Positions 35,799-48,210 of a stretch of DNA of 64,000 nt are shown here, one piece after another. The DNA comes from Paramecium tetraurelia (lineage: Eukaryota > Ciliophora > Oligohymenophorea > Peniculida > Parameciidae): NCBI RefSeq assembly GCF_000165425.1, contig NW_001798978.1, forward strand, positions 248,001 to 312,000, in the 5' to 3' direction. Numbering within the stretch: the first letter of the stretch is position 1; the number at the start of each line of letters is the position of its first letter. A program made the position numbers and the translations under genes. The notes under the pieces were generated by a model. It was not told the origin of the DNA. It saw only the letters and a program-made list of their open reading frames with translations, and searched no databases.

Positions 35799-36949
35799 TC
35801 ACATAATGTTACAAGAGCAACACTAGCTTTTTATTTAAGGTTTACTCAATTCGATTTCTTTAAAGGTTTAGATTGAGTAGTATTAGGAATCAAGCATACT
35901 CAAATATGCGCTTTCTGTCATGAAGTTTTTTTATACACTATCAGTCATATTCCTATGAATGCTCTCTCCCATTCCTCTAAATGTGTTGATTATTGGCCTT
36001 TTTTAATTATGTAATAGAATTTACCATAAACATGTAAAATTGGGTAATGTTCCTTTATATTTAAGCATCAATTAATCTTCATTAATGTATTCTTGAAGAT
36101 AGCTCGGATCCTTACAAAATTGTATCTTTTTTGCCGTTTCTGGATGCATCAATTCTATAAATTAATATTCAAATATACTTTCAACTAATTTCCAGGCTGC
36201 TACTAAAACGAAAGGTGGATTGAGTAGATGCAATTATTCTAATGAAGCTGTGTAGTTTGATTATGTGACATCAATAATTTTCTTAATTATCTGAATAGTA
36301 TATACAAACTTTTACTTGGTGTGGTAATCTAAAAATACTGATATCATTTAAATCCACTATAATTCTCCATTTCTCCACATGGTAAGGCACTAACATAAAT
36401 TTTTTATATATGATTTAAAAGAACACATATAGCATTGAGAATTGGTGGCAATTGTTCCTATTATATCAATAAAATATTACAATATTTGTACTTATTTTTG
36501 AAACCTATATAAAAATTAATGGCCTAAACTGTTTGTCTCTTCCCAAACTAAAGACTATACCTTTTTTCTCAAAATTCAATAATTAATATTACTAAGATAT
36601 CTTCCCCTGCTTGTGTTAATACTTGATAATCTGAATCCTCCTTCCATTTCAAATACCTCATTAAAGTTTAAAAAGCCATCTCAATGTCAAAATTGCCAGA
36701 ATAACAGAACTTCAAGGTTGTTTATTTATCCCAAGGTAATGGTAGTTAAACATGTTTTTTTGCGATTAGATTCTCTAATTTTTTGATCAATTCTTCCTCA
36801 ACATCTTCAAATTCAACATTATAAAACACATTTCGTTTTAATTTTCCTTCCACATAATACCTAATATATTCATCTAATTAAATAACCATGATACCTGCAT
36901 GTTTTAATTGCATTGCCTATTTGGGAGGCTTAAGATAACTGAAATCCAT
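35799..36949 (-). CDS. Sec14-like (CRAL-TRIO) lipid-transfer protein with CaaX-type tail
   Basis: The N-terminal helical segment (FCYSGNFDIEMAFQTLMRYLKW) and the lipid-binding domain (GIVFSLGRDKQFRPLIF, VPYHVEKWRIIVDLNDI, IIKKIIDVTQSNYTASLEQL, LLNPPFVLVAAWKLV) are typical of Sec14 proteins that exchange phosphoinositides between membranes. Introns of 21, 25, 23 and 25 nt are clear. One more frame change is needed near 36410, by a 37-nt GTG..TAG intron or a one-base insertion in an A-run next to FMLVPYHVEKW. The protein ends QCCSCNIM, with the final CNIM fitting a CaaX prenylation box plus nearby Cys for palmitoylation, which is unusual for this family. Confidence 0.83.
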
Positions 36950-37212
36950 TAAAATGTAATAAATATTTGTTAAAAATAAAATACAAAATACAAAAAACAA
37001 AAAACCAAATTCCAATTTTATTAAAATGGATAAACATAAAAACTTATCAATTCTAAAAGTATCAAAATAATTATGATATTATTGCAAAATTGAAGTTTTT
37101 GATTCTATAAAGAAAAATTTGAAATATATTAAAATATACTATTGAAATCAATTTTATGTATATAAAATATAATAAACTAGTTCCAAATCTTTTTATTAAA
37201 AGAGAATGTTAG

Positions 37213-37519
37213 TCATTGATAATTGTCTTCCATCCTTTCTAAATTATTTTAACTTGGAGTATTCTAATATATTTTAACATTTCTTCCACTATCTTCTATT
37301 TTTAATACGCTTGGCCTATTCTGATTACGTTTGATTTTTCTAAAAAGTTAATGATTTCTATTTATAGTACTTTTTTAACTAGAAACATAATGAACTTATA
37401 TAGTGTCTTTTATTAGGCGAATCTGCTTCCATAAGTTCTCCTACAGGGCACGAATTATTAGTTGGATAAAAATCATATAAATGTTAAGATTCAGCTATTA
37501 ATTGGAGGTCATTAATCAT
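37213..37519 (-). CDS. Small protein of unknown function
   Basis: Predicted 91 residues with one 31-nt intron. It begins MINDLQLIAESQHLYDF, includes NNSCPVGELMEADSPNKRHY, and after the intron is basic and Asn/Gln-rich (KRNQNRPSVLKIEDSGRN). Splicing gives a better composition than the unspliced frame, which continues to 37148. Family unknown. Confidence 0.45.
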
Positions 37520-38684
37520 ATTTAATATATTTTTAATATCAAAATAAAACTATACAGATTTCTTATAAAAACCTGTATAAAATATTTTGAAATTCAATCT
37601 GAACCATTGTATACTTTCCTTTACAAATCTATCAATTAGAAGTTCACAGATTAACCATTTCTTTATTTAAATTAACTACAATAAGTTATATTAATAATTA
37701 TAAATTTAATAGCGATTCTCTTAATAAAAAGGAACCTAACATTCAGTAAGCCAAATTACCCACCTATTTTTAATTCTTTCCTATAATCTTTTAGTATCAG
37801 TATCATATTTATAACTAAATTATTTTTTTTATTTATCATAAAATAAATCTAATGAAAAATTTAATAATATGCTATTAGAAATATTAATAAAATGTAAAAA
37901 ATTTAGTTACTTAATTTCATATGCGAACATTATTTTTCCGCTTTTTTTAATTCTTTTAATATAAATTGTAACTTGGACTTTATGTTATTAAGATAATGAT
38001 CCTCTAAATTAAAAGTTTGGATTAGAGGATTGTTTGTATGATTATTAAAAAATCTAAAGTTCACAAATATTATAATGTTAATGATTACGTTAGATTTCAG
38101 ATTATTTAAGAACTGTTATCAGAGTTAGACTATTGAATGATATTATAAATGTTGATTTGATGAATAAATTCAATAATATTAACAAGATTAAGAGACAATT
38201 TTATTAATGAAAGTTCAGATTCTTGTTATCCAAGTGGTACGACGCAATAATTCTCGCTTAAATAAAGAGAGCTTTCATTTGAATAGTTTTATAAATCATG
38301 TAATTTTTTATAATCTTGCAATGTAATTTTATTGTATACTTTTTTATTTTGAAAGTTTATAATTTTATAAATGATATTTCTAGGCTTAAATCAAAACCAT
38401 CTAATAGCATAAAAATTGTAATAATTATAAAATAGGATTTTGATTTAGTATTGTAGATTAATAATGTATAAAAAATTCAATAATATGATGCTGGCAATAT
38501 TATAATTGCAATATAAAAACTGCGATGTTATTATGATATTAAAATAGAAGATGAAATGAGAGATTAGATATGGTGCTAGATAAATTATTATAAAATTAAA
38601 TATTTATAATAGGTTATATGTATAAATGAAAATGTATATAACGGACCACGTGTTTAAGAAATTAAAAAATATCTTTATTATTTA
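37520..38684. other. Intergenic region upstream of isocitrate dehydrogenase
   Basis: About 1.2 kb. Mostly AT-rich and gene-free. Between about 38040 and 38350 on the plus strand several short coding-like stretches occur in different frames (for example SSDSCYPSGTTQQFSLKQ), but I could not join them with plausible introns. They may be a gene remnant. Confidence 0.4.
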
Positions 38685-40032
38685 ATGTCAGGACCTGTGT
38701 TTAAGGCAGCAGCCAAATGGACTGGAAGAAAGATCAATGTTAAAAATACAGTAGTTGAATTGGACGGAGATGAATAAGCAAGAATCATTTGGAAAATGAT
38801 CAGAGAGAGATTGGTTTTGCCATATTTGAATGTGAATTTGGAATATTACGATTTGAGTATGGAACATAGAGACAAGACTGATGATAAGGTATGATATTTT
38901 AATAGAAAATAAAGGTTACTTTCGATTCAGGATATGCTATCTTAAAACACAAGGTTGGTGTTAAATGTGCAACAATCACAGCAGATGAAGCAAGAGTTGA
39001 AGAATTCAAACTTAAAAAGATGTGGCCATCGCCAAATGGATCAATCAGAGCTATTTTGGATGGTACCGTATTCAGAGAACCCATTATTTGTAAAAATATC
39101 CCAAGATTGGTTCCAGGATGGACTTAACCCATTGTAATTGGAAGACATTCATATGGAGATTAATATAAATGTTAAGATGTCAAATTGCCAGGACCAGGAA
39201 AATTAGAATTAATATACACACCAACATAAGGAGAATAAGTTAAGCGAACAATCTTTGAATTCAAAGGAAAAGGTGGTGTTGGATTGGGAATGTACAATAC
39301 TTATGAATCTATTGTGAACTTTGCCCATCAATCATTTTAATATGCCTTGATGAGAAAATATCCATTGATGTTGGGAACAAAGAATACTATATTGAAATAA
39401 TACGATGGATATTTCAAAGATATTTTCTAAGAGATATTCGAAACTAAATACAAGAAAGTATATTATCTAATTTATACAATAGGATTTCGATGCCAATAAA
39501 TTATGGTATGAACACAGATTGATCGATGATTTGGTTGCTTAAATGATGAAATCATCAGGAGGATTTGTCTTGGCTTTGAAAAACTATGATGGTGATGTCC
39601 AATCAGACATCGTTGCTTAAGGATATGGATCTTTGGGTATGATGACATCAGAATTGGTTGCTAATGATGGAGTTTATGAATCTGAAGCTGCTCATGGAAC
39701 TATAACTAGACATTACAGAGAACATCAAAAGGGCAAGGAAACATCTACTAATTCAGTTGCCAGTATCTATGCTTGGACCAGAGGTACATCATATTCATAT
39801 CTCCTTAGGTCTCAGACACAGAGGAAGATTGGATAACAACTAAGAATTGATCAAATTCGCTGAAACTATTGAATCATCTATCATCCAAACTATTGAATCA
39901 GGATTATTTACCAAGGATTTGGCTTTGATTGTTCATGGTCCAAAGGCTGATAGATCAACTTATTTGAATACAGAACAATTTATTGATGCTGTCAATGGAA
40001 AATTGTAATCAAATCTTGGATTTTTGAAGTGA
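38685..40032 (+). CDS. NADP-dependent isocitrate dehydrogenase
   Basis: Predicted 423 residues, close to the family length for eukaryotic dimeric enzymes. Recognisable segments: [48 protein letters not shown] (substrate Ser/Asn/Arg region), [19 protein letters not shown] (key Arg/Tyr), [20 protein letters not shown] and [19 protein letters not shown] (NADP and metal region). It oxidises isocitrate to 2-oxoglutarate, making NADPH. No obvious targeting peptide, so probably cytosolic. Introns of 26, 25 and 25 nt; the last splits the [10 protein letters not shown] segment. Confidence 0.95.
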
Positions 40033-40113
40033 GATATTATAATCATCAAATATATTAAAATAATAATTCTTCTGCTTAAACTTAAATATTTTTAATAGCA
40101 TTTTTAATATTTT

Positions 40114-40879
40114 ATGAGTGAACCCAATATTCATCAGGAAACTAATCAAAAACTAAATGAAATTTTTAATTCAATTAAATTAGAAAATGTAAAAACCTAA
40201 GAAGCCTTCAAAAAAATTTCTAATACTAACAATCTTGTTACTCAAGTGAAGCGATGCTAATCATTAACTTTACTCCTCCAGAATATTTAAAGTCTCAACC
40301 AAGCTCAAAAAGAATTCAAGGAAATTAAAATTAATAATCTATGCATTAAACTAAATAGTGATGTTGTCATATATACAAAAAAAAATGGCCATCGCATTGC
40401 TAAAGCAGTTTAAATAATAGGAGTTGCAAGATTCCAACAATATACACCCATAATTCAAGTCTAATGGTATTACGCTAAAAAGGATTTAAAATTAATTATA
40501 GGACAATATTGGGATGGCATCAGCTAAAGAGAATTATTCTTGTCTGATCAATATGATTATATACAACCGGACATAATTGTCGGTGAAGCCTAAGTTTTGG
40601 AGCTTGAACAATTCAAGCAGAAAAATTTATCAACAGGCTTCGTGTTTTTCTGTAGGTAATACTTTTATTATACTTCATAGATCATTTTATAAAAATTCGT
40701 AAATCATTCCACCTATCTAAAAATGGGAGAAGCATTGCAAATGCAGACAGCCAATGAATCCTGATAGGTTATCAGTAATTTGCGATATTTGTTAATTATG
40801 GTTTCACAAAGAATGCATACCATTAAATAATAATGTCTAAGGAATATATGTCTGTCCTTCATGTAAGAAAAAAAAATGA
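40114..40879 (+). CDS. BAH-PHD chromatin reader protein
   Basis: Predicted 246 residues, one 25-nt intron. A helical N-terminus of about 90 residues is followed by a BAH domain (IGVARFQQYTPIIQVQWYYA, GQYWDGISQRELFLSDQYDY, GFVFFCR) and a PHD finger near the C-terminus: CKC, then CDICQLWFHKEC and CPSC, giving the C4HC3 pattern with the WFH element of histone H3-tail binders. BAH-PHD pairs read methylated histones in plants and other eukaryotes. Likely nuclear. The intron sits between the two domains. Confidence 0.88.
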
Positions 40880-40947
40880 TCTAATTAAAGTTAACTTCGG
40901 CTTATTATCAATTACATTATACAAATAAAAATATAAATATTATATAT

Positions 40948-41368
40948 ATGACAGAATAATTGAACGGTTCTTTTGTTAAATAAGAAGAAGAGATTATCTA
41001 ATCAAAAAAAGAGGAAATCTTATAGTTCTTTGAGCAATAGGGCTATAAACCTAATTCTGTGTTTGATGATTAACTTTGGTTTTTACCTGAAATCAATAAG
41101 AGTTATGATCATATTTTGTGGAAAATCATTAATGATGCCATTGGTTATGATTATAATAAAGACGATCATGTAGAGTGATAATTTTACATAGTTCGCAACA
41201 GAAACAAAGATTGAGGCTTTTGTTCAGAGGTTATTGGATGAAGCTTAAATGATACATACTAAAGTAGTGGATTTAAAAAAAAATATTGATTCTTATAAAG
41301 ATGAAATAGAAAATTTTGACAAGTTTTTAAAGATAATTGAAGCTAGTACTCATAAATTAATTCTATGA
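40948..41368 (+). CDS. Unknown protein, first of an ATGA-overlapping pair
   Basis: Predicted 132 residues with one 22-nt intron after KDDH. The N-terminus is Gln/Glu-rich, the middle DQLWFLPEINKSYDHILWKI is helical, and the C-terminal half is coiled-coil-like (VDLKKNIDSYKDEIENFDKFL). No family recognised. Its TGA at 41366-41368 overlaps the ATG at 41365-41367 of the following gene. Confidence 0.65.
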
Positions 41369-42128
41369 TAGATAAAACCGAATATAATTAAGAGAATGCA
41401 TTCGTAATATCTTATGTTGATGAAAATAATTAAATAAATGAGATTGCAAAAGTAAATTAAATTAAGATTATAAGTTCTACAGTATCAAATATAAGTTAGG
41501 CACAGCACTCTAGAATTACTAATTATTATACCCTGAAAACTCGAATCGCTCTACCTGCATTTCTAACGATCATTCAATAGAATCAATCTCTCTTATTGTG
41601 ATGGGAAGGAGATTAGAGAATAAAATCGGAGATGCCAGAACCTCAGGAGAAGATTATAAAGAATTAGCTCAAATCAAAATACCAATTTAAGATATATACT
41701 AATAAGTAAGGCCCAGACATTTTGCATTACCCACAATTCCCCAATGCTATTTGACAGTTAATTACTAAGATTAAAGTTTAGATGCATCATTTTGTGAAAA
41801 TGTAACAATTAATTTACGTTTTGATTTAAGATTGTCTTATTTGTATAGAATTCTAATTATTAAGGATCAGAAATAATATAGGACCTAACTTATAGAAGTA
41901 AACAATTATTCAATCATTTATTAGGCAAATGAAGACAAATTTTAATAGCAGTTAGGATTGATGTAGCAATTATTATCTCCATTTAAACAAGAACCTAAAT
42001 TGCATTATGTGCCAACCAAAGGCATAGGGTTATAATCGGATTTTAAGGATGATAATAGAGAAAACTTATAAGTTTTAGCAGAAATTAAACCTCCTAAAGA
42101 AAGAGAATCTTGTTGCCTTATCTGTTGA
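41365..42128 (+). CDS. Unknown protein ending in a CaaX-like CLIC motif
   Basis: Predicted 246 residues, one 23-nt intron. It contains FYSIKYKLGTALQNYQLLYP, SISLIVMGRRLENKI and LRFDLRLSYLYRILIIKD, with Gln-rich linkers. It ends KERESCCLIC. The final CLIC fits a CaaX prenylation box with an adjacent Cys for acylation, suggesting membrane attachment. No family recognised. The start overlaps the stop of the preceding gene; since upstream sequence in this frame has no better ATG that I saw, both could lie on one transcript or be separately initiated. Confidence 0.62.
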
Positions 42129-42374
42129 ATTTAAATTGCTATATTATTGAAATAATAATAATTTATTAATTCTCATTATCTGCCCTTATTAAACGATACA
42201 CTCTATTTGAAATCTTAAAGAATGTTATAAGTCAAAGGATAATTATAAAATAATCAAATTATCTAAAAATGTTAAAGAATATAAGTTAATACAAAATCAT
42301 AAATTAATAGAAGCTATACATATACAAATAAAGTTATCATTCAATAATAATGAAGTTATAATAGTAGATCGTCA

Positions 42375-43081
42375 TCATGGTTATTCATATGAGTATTCCA
42401 ACCTTCTAAGTTTTTGGGCCAAGCCATCCACTAATTTTATTTTGGCTTCTCGAAATTACCTTGACTAATACTCCTATGAGTTATTTATTATGATTATAAT
42501 TTTCGAATAAAATATGGCGAATTAGGCTCACTAGGTTATTTTGTAGATGCCAAACATTTTGGGGTGGCATTGCCTAAGTCATCTATGACCAAAGATTACT
42601 TGTCTTAGAATTTTAGATGAGGAATTTACAATATTTATTTTTCTTATGAATTAGATTACCTAGAAGACTTTTCTTGAACCTCAATAGGAATTTGGAAGAT
42701 TTTAAATTTCTTCCCTAAACGATTATCATTAGATCGAATAGATTTTATGTCGCTCTTTACATCAATAACATAGAATCCTTCTTTGATTTGCAATTTTTAT
42801 GTTTGAAATAACTACTTCGATTTTCCTTATTTTGAGTTCATTATTTCTTTTCTTAGTTAAATGATTTTCTTTTCGATAGACAATTTTCTATATCCATTCT
42901 ATTGTTGTTATTTTTATTAGGGTAATGATTATTTTGTAGGAGATAGAGTATAAGGCTTTAAGAGTGTAGGAACATATTCTCTTAAAGTAGGAATGTTAAA
43001 TTGATTTTTGGAATAGACCTTTTATTCTAAATGTATTAGATGCATTGGTTTAGTATTTCTTGAAGTTTTGGAAGAATTCAT
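42375..43081 (-). CDS. Gln/Asn/Ser-rich basic protein of unknown function
   Basis: Predicted 225 residues with one 29-nt intron near the C-terminus. It is low complexity and rich in Gln, Asn, Ser and Lys, with short conserved-looking pieces YVPTLLKPYTLSPTKQ, SLVIDDLGNATPKCLAS and KQPSEPNSPYFIRKL. The end VDGLAQKLRRLEYSYEQP is helical. No recognised domain. Several SP/TP sites could be phosphorylated. It is probably a disordered regulatory or cytoskeletal protein; the reverse strand also carries open stretches that I regard as shadows. Confidence 0.58.
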
Positions 43082-43725
43082 AATTATTATTAAATGAAAA
43101 TAATTTTTTTGAAAGTAAATAGAGCCTTTTGGGATGTAAGTAGTTAAAATAAGCTATAGTGTTATAAACATATGCCAATTAGCAAATATGACATTTTCTT
43201 CCTCTGATTTAATTAAAATTCTCTTTCTATCTTTTCGCATAAAATAATATATCTCTAAAACTTGAAGGTTGAACTTTTATTTTTAGTACAAAATTTTAAT
43301 TAAAATTTTTTGATGGTATTTTATTTTTATTTATCTCTCATTTTGTTAATTAGATTTATAAATAATCTCATAAAATGAAATAATTGAATATTATGATTAG
43401 GAATTAGATATATTTGTTTTTTATAACATATATTTATTCATTTTAATTAATTTTATATAAATATTTATTTATTTAATGCTGTTATTAATATTCTTTTAGA
43501 TAGTGTTTGCCTAAATCCAAGAAATTGATTGTGACTTGATTAATAAATTACTAGAGAGAAGTAATATGTTTATATCAATTTCGATAGAATATGAAATAAA
43601 ATAGCCGATTATTTTATTATTTTATTTCAAGTATGGTGCTATATATTAATAAATCAAATCGCCTTGGTTGTAAATTAAGTTTTTAATTTAGATAATATTC
43701 TAAAAATTACACTTAATATGAATTC
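43082..43725. other. AT-rich intergenic region
   Basis: About 640 bases, very A/T-rich, between divergent genes. No supported feature. Confidence 0.5.
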
Positions 43726-44077
43726 ATGCAATTAGATATGAAAGAGTATTCTGAATAATGCATTGTTGGAATTTTTGAGCATAATTATCTTCCATATGGA
43801 ATCTACATAAATGATAAATTCGAATATCATGCTGAACTAATTCGTGAAAGCGGTCAACTTATTGAATACTTGGAATAAACAAAATAATTTGAATTCGCCC
43901 CATTGCCCAAATTTAACAAATATAGAAAATTGTAGAATATGCTAACAAATTACATTTTCGTAATATCACCTCTTAACTTAGATCCAAAGCATAAAGGCGA
44001 TAGGTGTTGTAGCATTAATAATTTTTGCAATTTGGTTCAGATTATAAATTTATAAGGATAAAGACAAGTCAGAATGA
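43726..44077 (+). CDS. Small protein of unknown function
   Basis: A frame begins MQLDMKEYSEQCIVGIFEHN and includes NYLPYGIYINDKFEYHAEL and KQFEFAPLPKFNKYRKL. With a 37-nt GT..AG intron after KHKGDR it ends LQIYKDKDKSE, 104 residues. Unspliced, the frame runs to 44202. The spliced form has the more natural C-terminus. No family recognised. Confidence 0.45.
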
Positions 44078-44612
44078 TGAGATTTTGTTCATTATTTAAT
44101 CATGATCTTTTATTAATTTTTAATTTTAATAAAAATAATTATAGCATTTTTGGCATATTGAAGGTGTAAATTGTTTTATTCTTTAAAAATACAATCTTAT
44201 GATACTTGCTTCGATCTCTTCTTTATAAGATAACTCAGAAGAAAACATTTACTCATATAAATTATAATAGACATTTAAAATCATTTAATCTTATTTGAAA
44301 TCCCATTGACCTAAATGATGTAAAATTCTCTACAATTATTTATAATAATTTGAAAAGAATATTAGAAGAATAATATTATATTCACAAAATTCAAAATCAT
44401 TAATGACAATTATTTCCTAAATATTACTATCATCATTTTGAATAGTGATGATACAACTTTTAATGCCTCTTATAATTTTTTGTTTTTAATATATTCTACT
44501 TGATTTTAAATTCAAATAAATATATTAAGAGACTGATTTTACTTTATAATAGTTAGGATTTTTGAAGTCTAAAGATTTTCAGATTATAATTTTTTTTAAT
44601 TATAAATATTTT
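44078..44612. other. AT-rich intergenic region
   Basis: About 535 bases before the gamma-glutamyl hydrolase gene. No supported feature. If the preceding gene is unspliced its coding part extends to 44202. Confidence 0.45.
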
Positions 44613-45573
44613 ATGAAAATTATTATTTTCTTAGCTCTCTTTATAGGAATAACTTATACGCTTAACTTAAATCCTGTCATAGGAATATTAACAATTCCTT
44701 CTGATGAAGATTATACAGAGTACCCAGCCTCAAAGTATTCATACTTCGCTGCTTCATACGTAAAGTATGTAGAATCATCTGGTGCAAGAGTTCTGCCTAT
44801 ACCTTACGAAGCAGATGAAGCAACTCTGGATAGATACTTTTCATAGATTAATGGGTTATTACTAACTGGAGGCACCTTAGCTTTAGAAACAGAGTCAGGG
44901 CCATCCAAGTATTTATAAACAGTGACATACTTATTAAATAAAGTTGTAAAAGCAAATTAGTAAGGTGACATTTTCCCATTGTTTGCGATATGTTTAGGAC
45001 ATTAAACCTTACATTTTATTCTATCTAATAAAGATTATGATATATTAAGTCCTACTTTTGGAATGATAAGAGTGAATAAGAAATTAACATTTACTGATAA
45101 AAGCAGTACAATGTTATTGGATTTAAAAGCACCAATTTTAAAATAAATCGAGATAGATAATTAAAGTATTTTTATTATTGATTATAGTTTATTTCAACAC
45201 TAATTGGGGAGTGAATCCTTCTTATTATTAAACTCATTCAGAATTGGACAATTTCTTTAAATCTGTAGCTTTGTTCTCAGATGCAAAAGGGACAGTTTAT
45301 ATTGCTGCATCAGAAGGCAGAAAATATCCAATTTTTTCAATAGCTTTTCATCCTGAAAAACCAATTTTTGAATTCAAGACTCTCTCTTAACACTAATTTG
45401 AATCTGTATAATTTGGAAGAAATTTAATCAATCAATTTACTTAAATTGCTAGAGAGAACAATCATAGTTTGAAAGACTCAAATTCAGTCATATTTAAATA
45501 TAATCCTATTTAATTAGAGAGTGCTTCATTCGCTTAAATTTATTTCTTTAAATTGGGTGAGCTGAATATTTGA
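44613..45573 (+). CDS. Gamma-glutamyl hydrolase (class I amidotransferase-like, C26)
   Basis: Predicted 312 residues with one 22-nt intron. A signal peptide (MKIIIFLALFIGITYTL) favours this ATG over one 51 bases upstream. The fold runs PVIGILTIPSD, ASYVKYVESSGARVLPIPY, INGLLLTGGTLALE, the nucleophile elbow FAICLGHQ (Cys near residue 126) and FHPEKPIFEF (catalytic His near 238). These match gamma-glutamyl hydrolase, which trims polyglutamate from folates and antifolates in lysosomes or outside the cell. The intron interrupts the QIYFNTNWGVNP segment. Confidence 0.9.
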
Positions 45574-45735
45574 ATGAATAATTATGCATAAATAAAATAT
45601 GTTGATATTTTAATAACTCTCGATAATTATTCTTTTGATGGTGAACTTTCCATTAAACAATATCATCAAATCTTAATTATTTTCATAATTATAATTATAT
45701 ATAAATTGAATTAGACATTATTAACTAAGGAAATT

Positions 45736-48210
45736 ATGTAAACCACTCAAGGCACTCTCATTATCTCCACCGTCTCATCAAGTGTTGACATATTTAGATA
45801 AAAAATAAAGACCATATGAATTATTATATTTGTCTTTCCCTCATTCCAGATCTTAGTTTGATGATGCTAGATCGAGGGGCAATTTCTCATCATATTATGA
45901 ATAAGTAAGTGAATAAACATAAATTTCAAATCAATTTAAATCTAATAAATGTAATCTTAGATGAGAAAAGTGAAAAACATAAAGAAAAAATTGATGAATT
46001 TTAGAATATTTTAACCTTCATAATCAAAGAAAAATAAAAATATCAACTCAAATTACCAGATCATTCTTAATAATAAAATAAAATATCCAAGATAAATAAT
46101 AATTAAAAAGTCAAATTTAATAACTTGATTTGACCTAAATAAAGAGTATGAAAAATCTAAACAAAAATAAAATTCAAATATTTAATAAAGAGATCAACAA
46201 TTAGAAGAAAAAGATAAATAAATCTCAGAATTAATTAATAATTCAAACAAATTAGTATAACAAATTAAAGAAACATAAAAAATTTATCACATTAATTTTA
46301 ACTTGATATTGATAAATTAAAAGGTATTCTAAACCTTAATTAGATTAAATTGTATAATTGGAAAAAACATTAAAAAAAAAAACTAATAAAGAATGGTACA
46401 TACTAACTCTGAAAAAGAGATAATTATTCTTTCATATTAAAGAATCAGACCAAAAAGATATGGAAGTTTGATGAAATAAAATGAAAAATATTTGATATAA
46501 ATGTAATTGATTGTATGGAAAGAGATGTTAAATAAAAATCAAATACCATAATTGATTTATAAAATAAATTATTCGAAGCAAAAAAATTGTCCTCTCCAAA
46601 AATGAAGAATTAATAAGTTTTATCCCTAAATTAAGAAAAAATGCTAGAACGATAAAAAAAAGAAGATGTTGCTCTCTAGTTTTATAAGATGTAGCAACTA
46701 TAAGTTTTATATTTAAACTAAATGCTCGAGATCTCTGAATTGAAGAAAATCATATCAGAATTTTTAAGAAAAAGAAATATTAGAGTAAAAAATAAATGAA
46801 GAATTAAATACTTAACTTTAGAATGCACTTGCTGAAAAAGAGAAATTTAATAATTAAGTAAATAGAATCCTCAATGAAAAATAGTCTATTGAAGTTAAAT
46901 TAGAAGATGATACTTAAACCAGATATAGGAAGTCGAATTAGATAAATAAGAGATTGCTTCACCAAATTAAGGAAAATAAATCATTTAACAAAATTAGATA
47001 ATGTTTTAGATATTAAATAATAGCTATAAGATGAATAAAATTAAAAAAGTAATCAATTTAATTAAAATTAATTTGAAATTTCAAAAGTAAGTGAAGAAAA
47101 ATTTAAAGTTACTTCTAACTTAGATTAAATAAAAAAAGTAAAAATAAAATAGTTAGATAGAAGTTATCAATAATGTTTAAACTGAGCTAAAGGGATATGC
47201 AAATTTAAAAGTATATCATTAATGTAAAAGAAAAGTCTCAGAAATACCCAAATTAATCAAACTTAGGTAAGGAATTTATTGTTGAAGAATAAGGGGCATA
47301 AATAATTAACTTTGATGAAAATAAATCTCATATATCTGACAATTTTGATAGAAAACAGTTGGTATCGGTTCTAGAAGCAGTAAGTGACGATGCAAGTGAA
47401 AATTTAGAAAAATTATGTTTAATAAGAAGGAAAAATGAGTGAGCTTTAAGATAAAATAGTATAATTATAGGAGGAGAATGATAAATTATAGAGATACTAA
47501 TTGAAGAGCCAAGATGATTTTCTATAGATTACTCTTTTGAAGGAATCAGCACTGATTATATAATTAAGATAAGAAATAGAAATTTAAAAGCTTATAAGGA
47601 ATAAAGTAAGGAAAAAAGTGAGTTACAATTAGAAATAATTAAATTAAAGGATCAATTGAATAAGAAGAACAAAGAAATATAAAATTAAAGAAAGGAATGT
47701 TCAAATTATGTTGAGATAAGAAAAGTTTGAGAATACTAAATTAAAGTCTTGTTTGAAATCCTGTGTTGACGATGAATAAAGATTTGAAGTATTAATTAGA
47801 TTTTAATTTTAGGAATAAAATTAAAGAATTAAGGAGGAGAACACATCTTTAAGAAATAGGATATGTGAACATTAGGAGGAGATCAAATAGTTGAATGAAA
47901 AGATTTAGAATTGTTAGGATGGAGCCTTGGCCTCACAATTAATTTCCTTATTAATTAAGTTTTTCGAATCTTTACAAAAAGAGTTTAAATTATAATATTA
48001 TTCATAGGAATAAGTAAGAAATACAAGTGTATTATCAAAGCTTAGTGAGTCTTTGTAGTATTGAATATAATGAATTAGTTATAAACAAGTTGTTTCAGAG
48101 TGCAGAAAAGAAAAGTCAAGGGGTTTTCGGAATATTTAGAAGAGATAAGACTAAAGAAAAGTGATATTTACTCTATTAATACTTAAAATAATTAATTGAA
48201 TTGTAAATGA
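45736..48210 (+). pseudogene. Large coiled-coil gene with many frame changes
   Basis: Coiled-coil-like segments follow each other in changing frames: EKSEKHKEKIDEFQNIL, YEKSKQKQNSNIQQRDQQLE, NEELNTQLQNALAEKEKFNN, ELQDKIVQLQEENDKLQ, ELQLEIIKLKDQLNKKNKE, RNRICEHQEEIKQLNEKIQ, and a last segment GFSEYLEEIRLKKSDIYS ending at the TGA of 48208-48210. Only some changes can be explained by short introns; several fall in A-runs. The 5' start is unclear. It may be a decaying gene or contain clustered errors. The composition suggests a cytoskeletal or ciliary filament protein. Confidence 0.5.

Noticed and set aside
38038..38350. Several short plus-strand frames upstream of isocitrate dehydrogenase
   Set aside because: They are in different frames and I could not connect them with GT..AG introns. 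Frames of this length are expected by chance when TGA is the only stop.
42480..42620. Plus-strand peptide-like stretch (KYGELGSLGYFVDAK) opposite the Gln/Asn-rich gene
   Set aside because: It stops quickly on both sides and needs a frameshift to extend, while the minus strand is open for 225 codons with a good intron.
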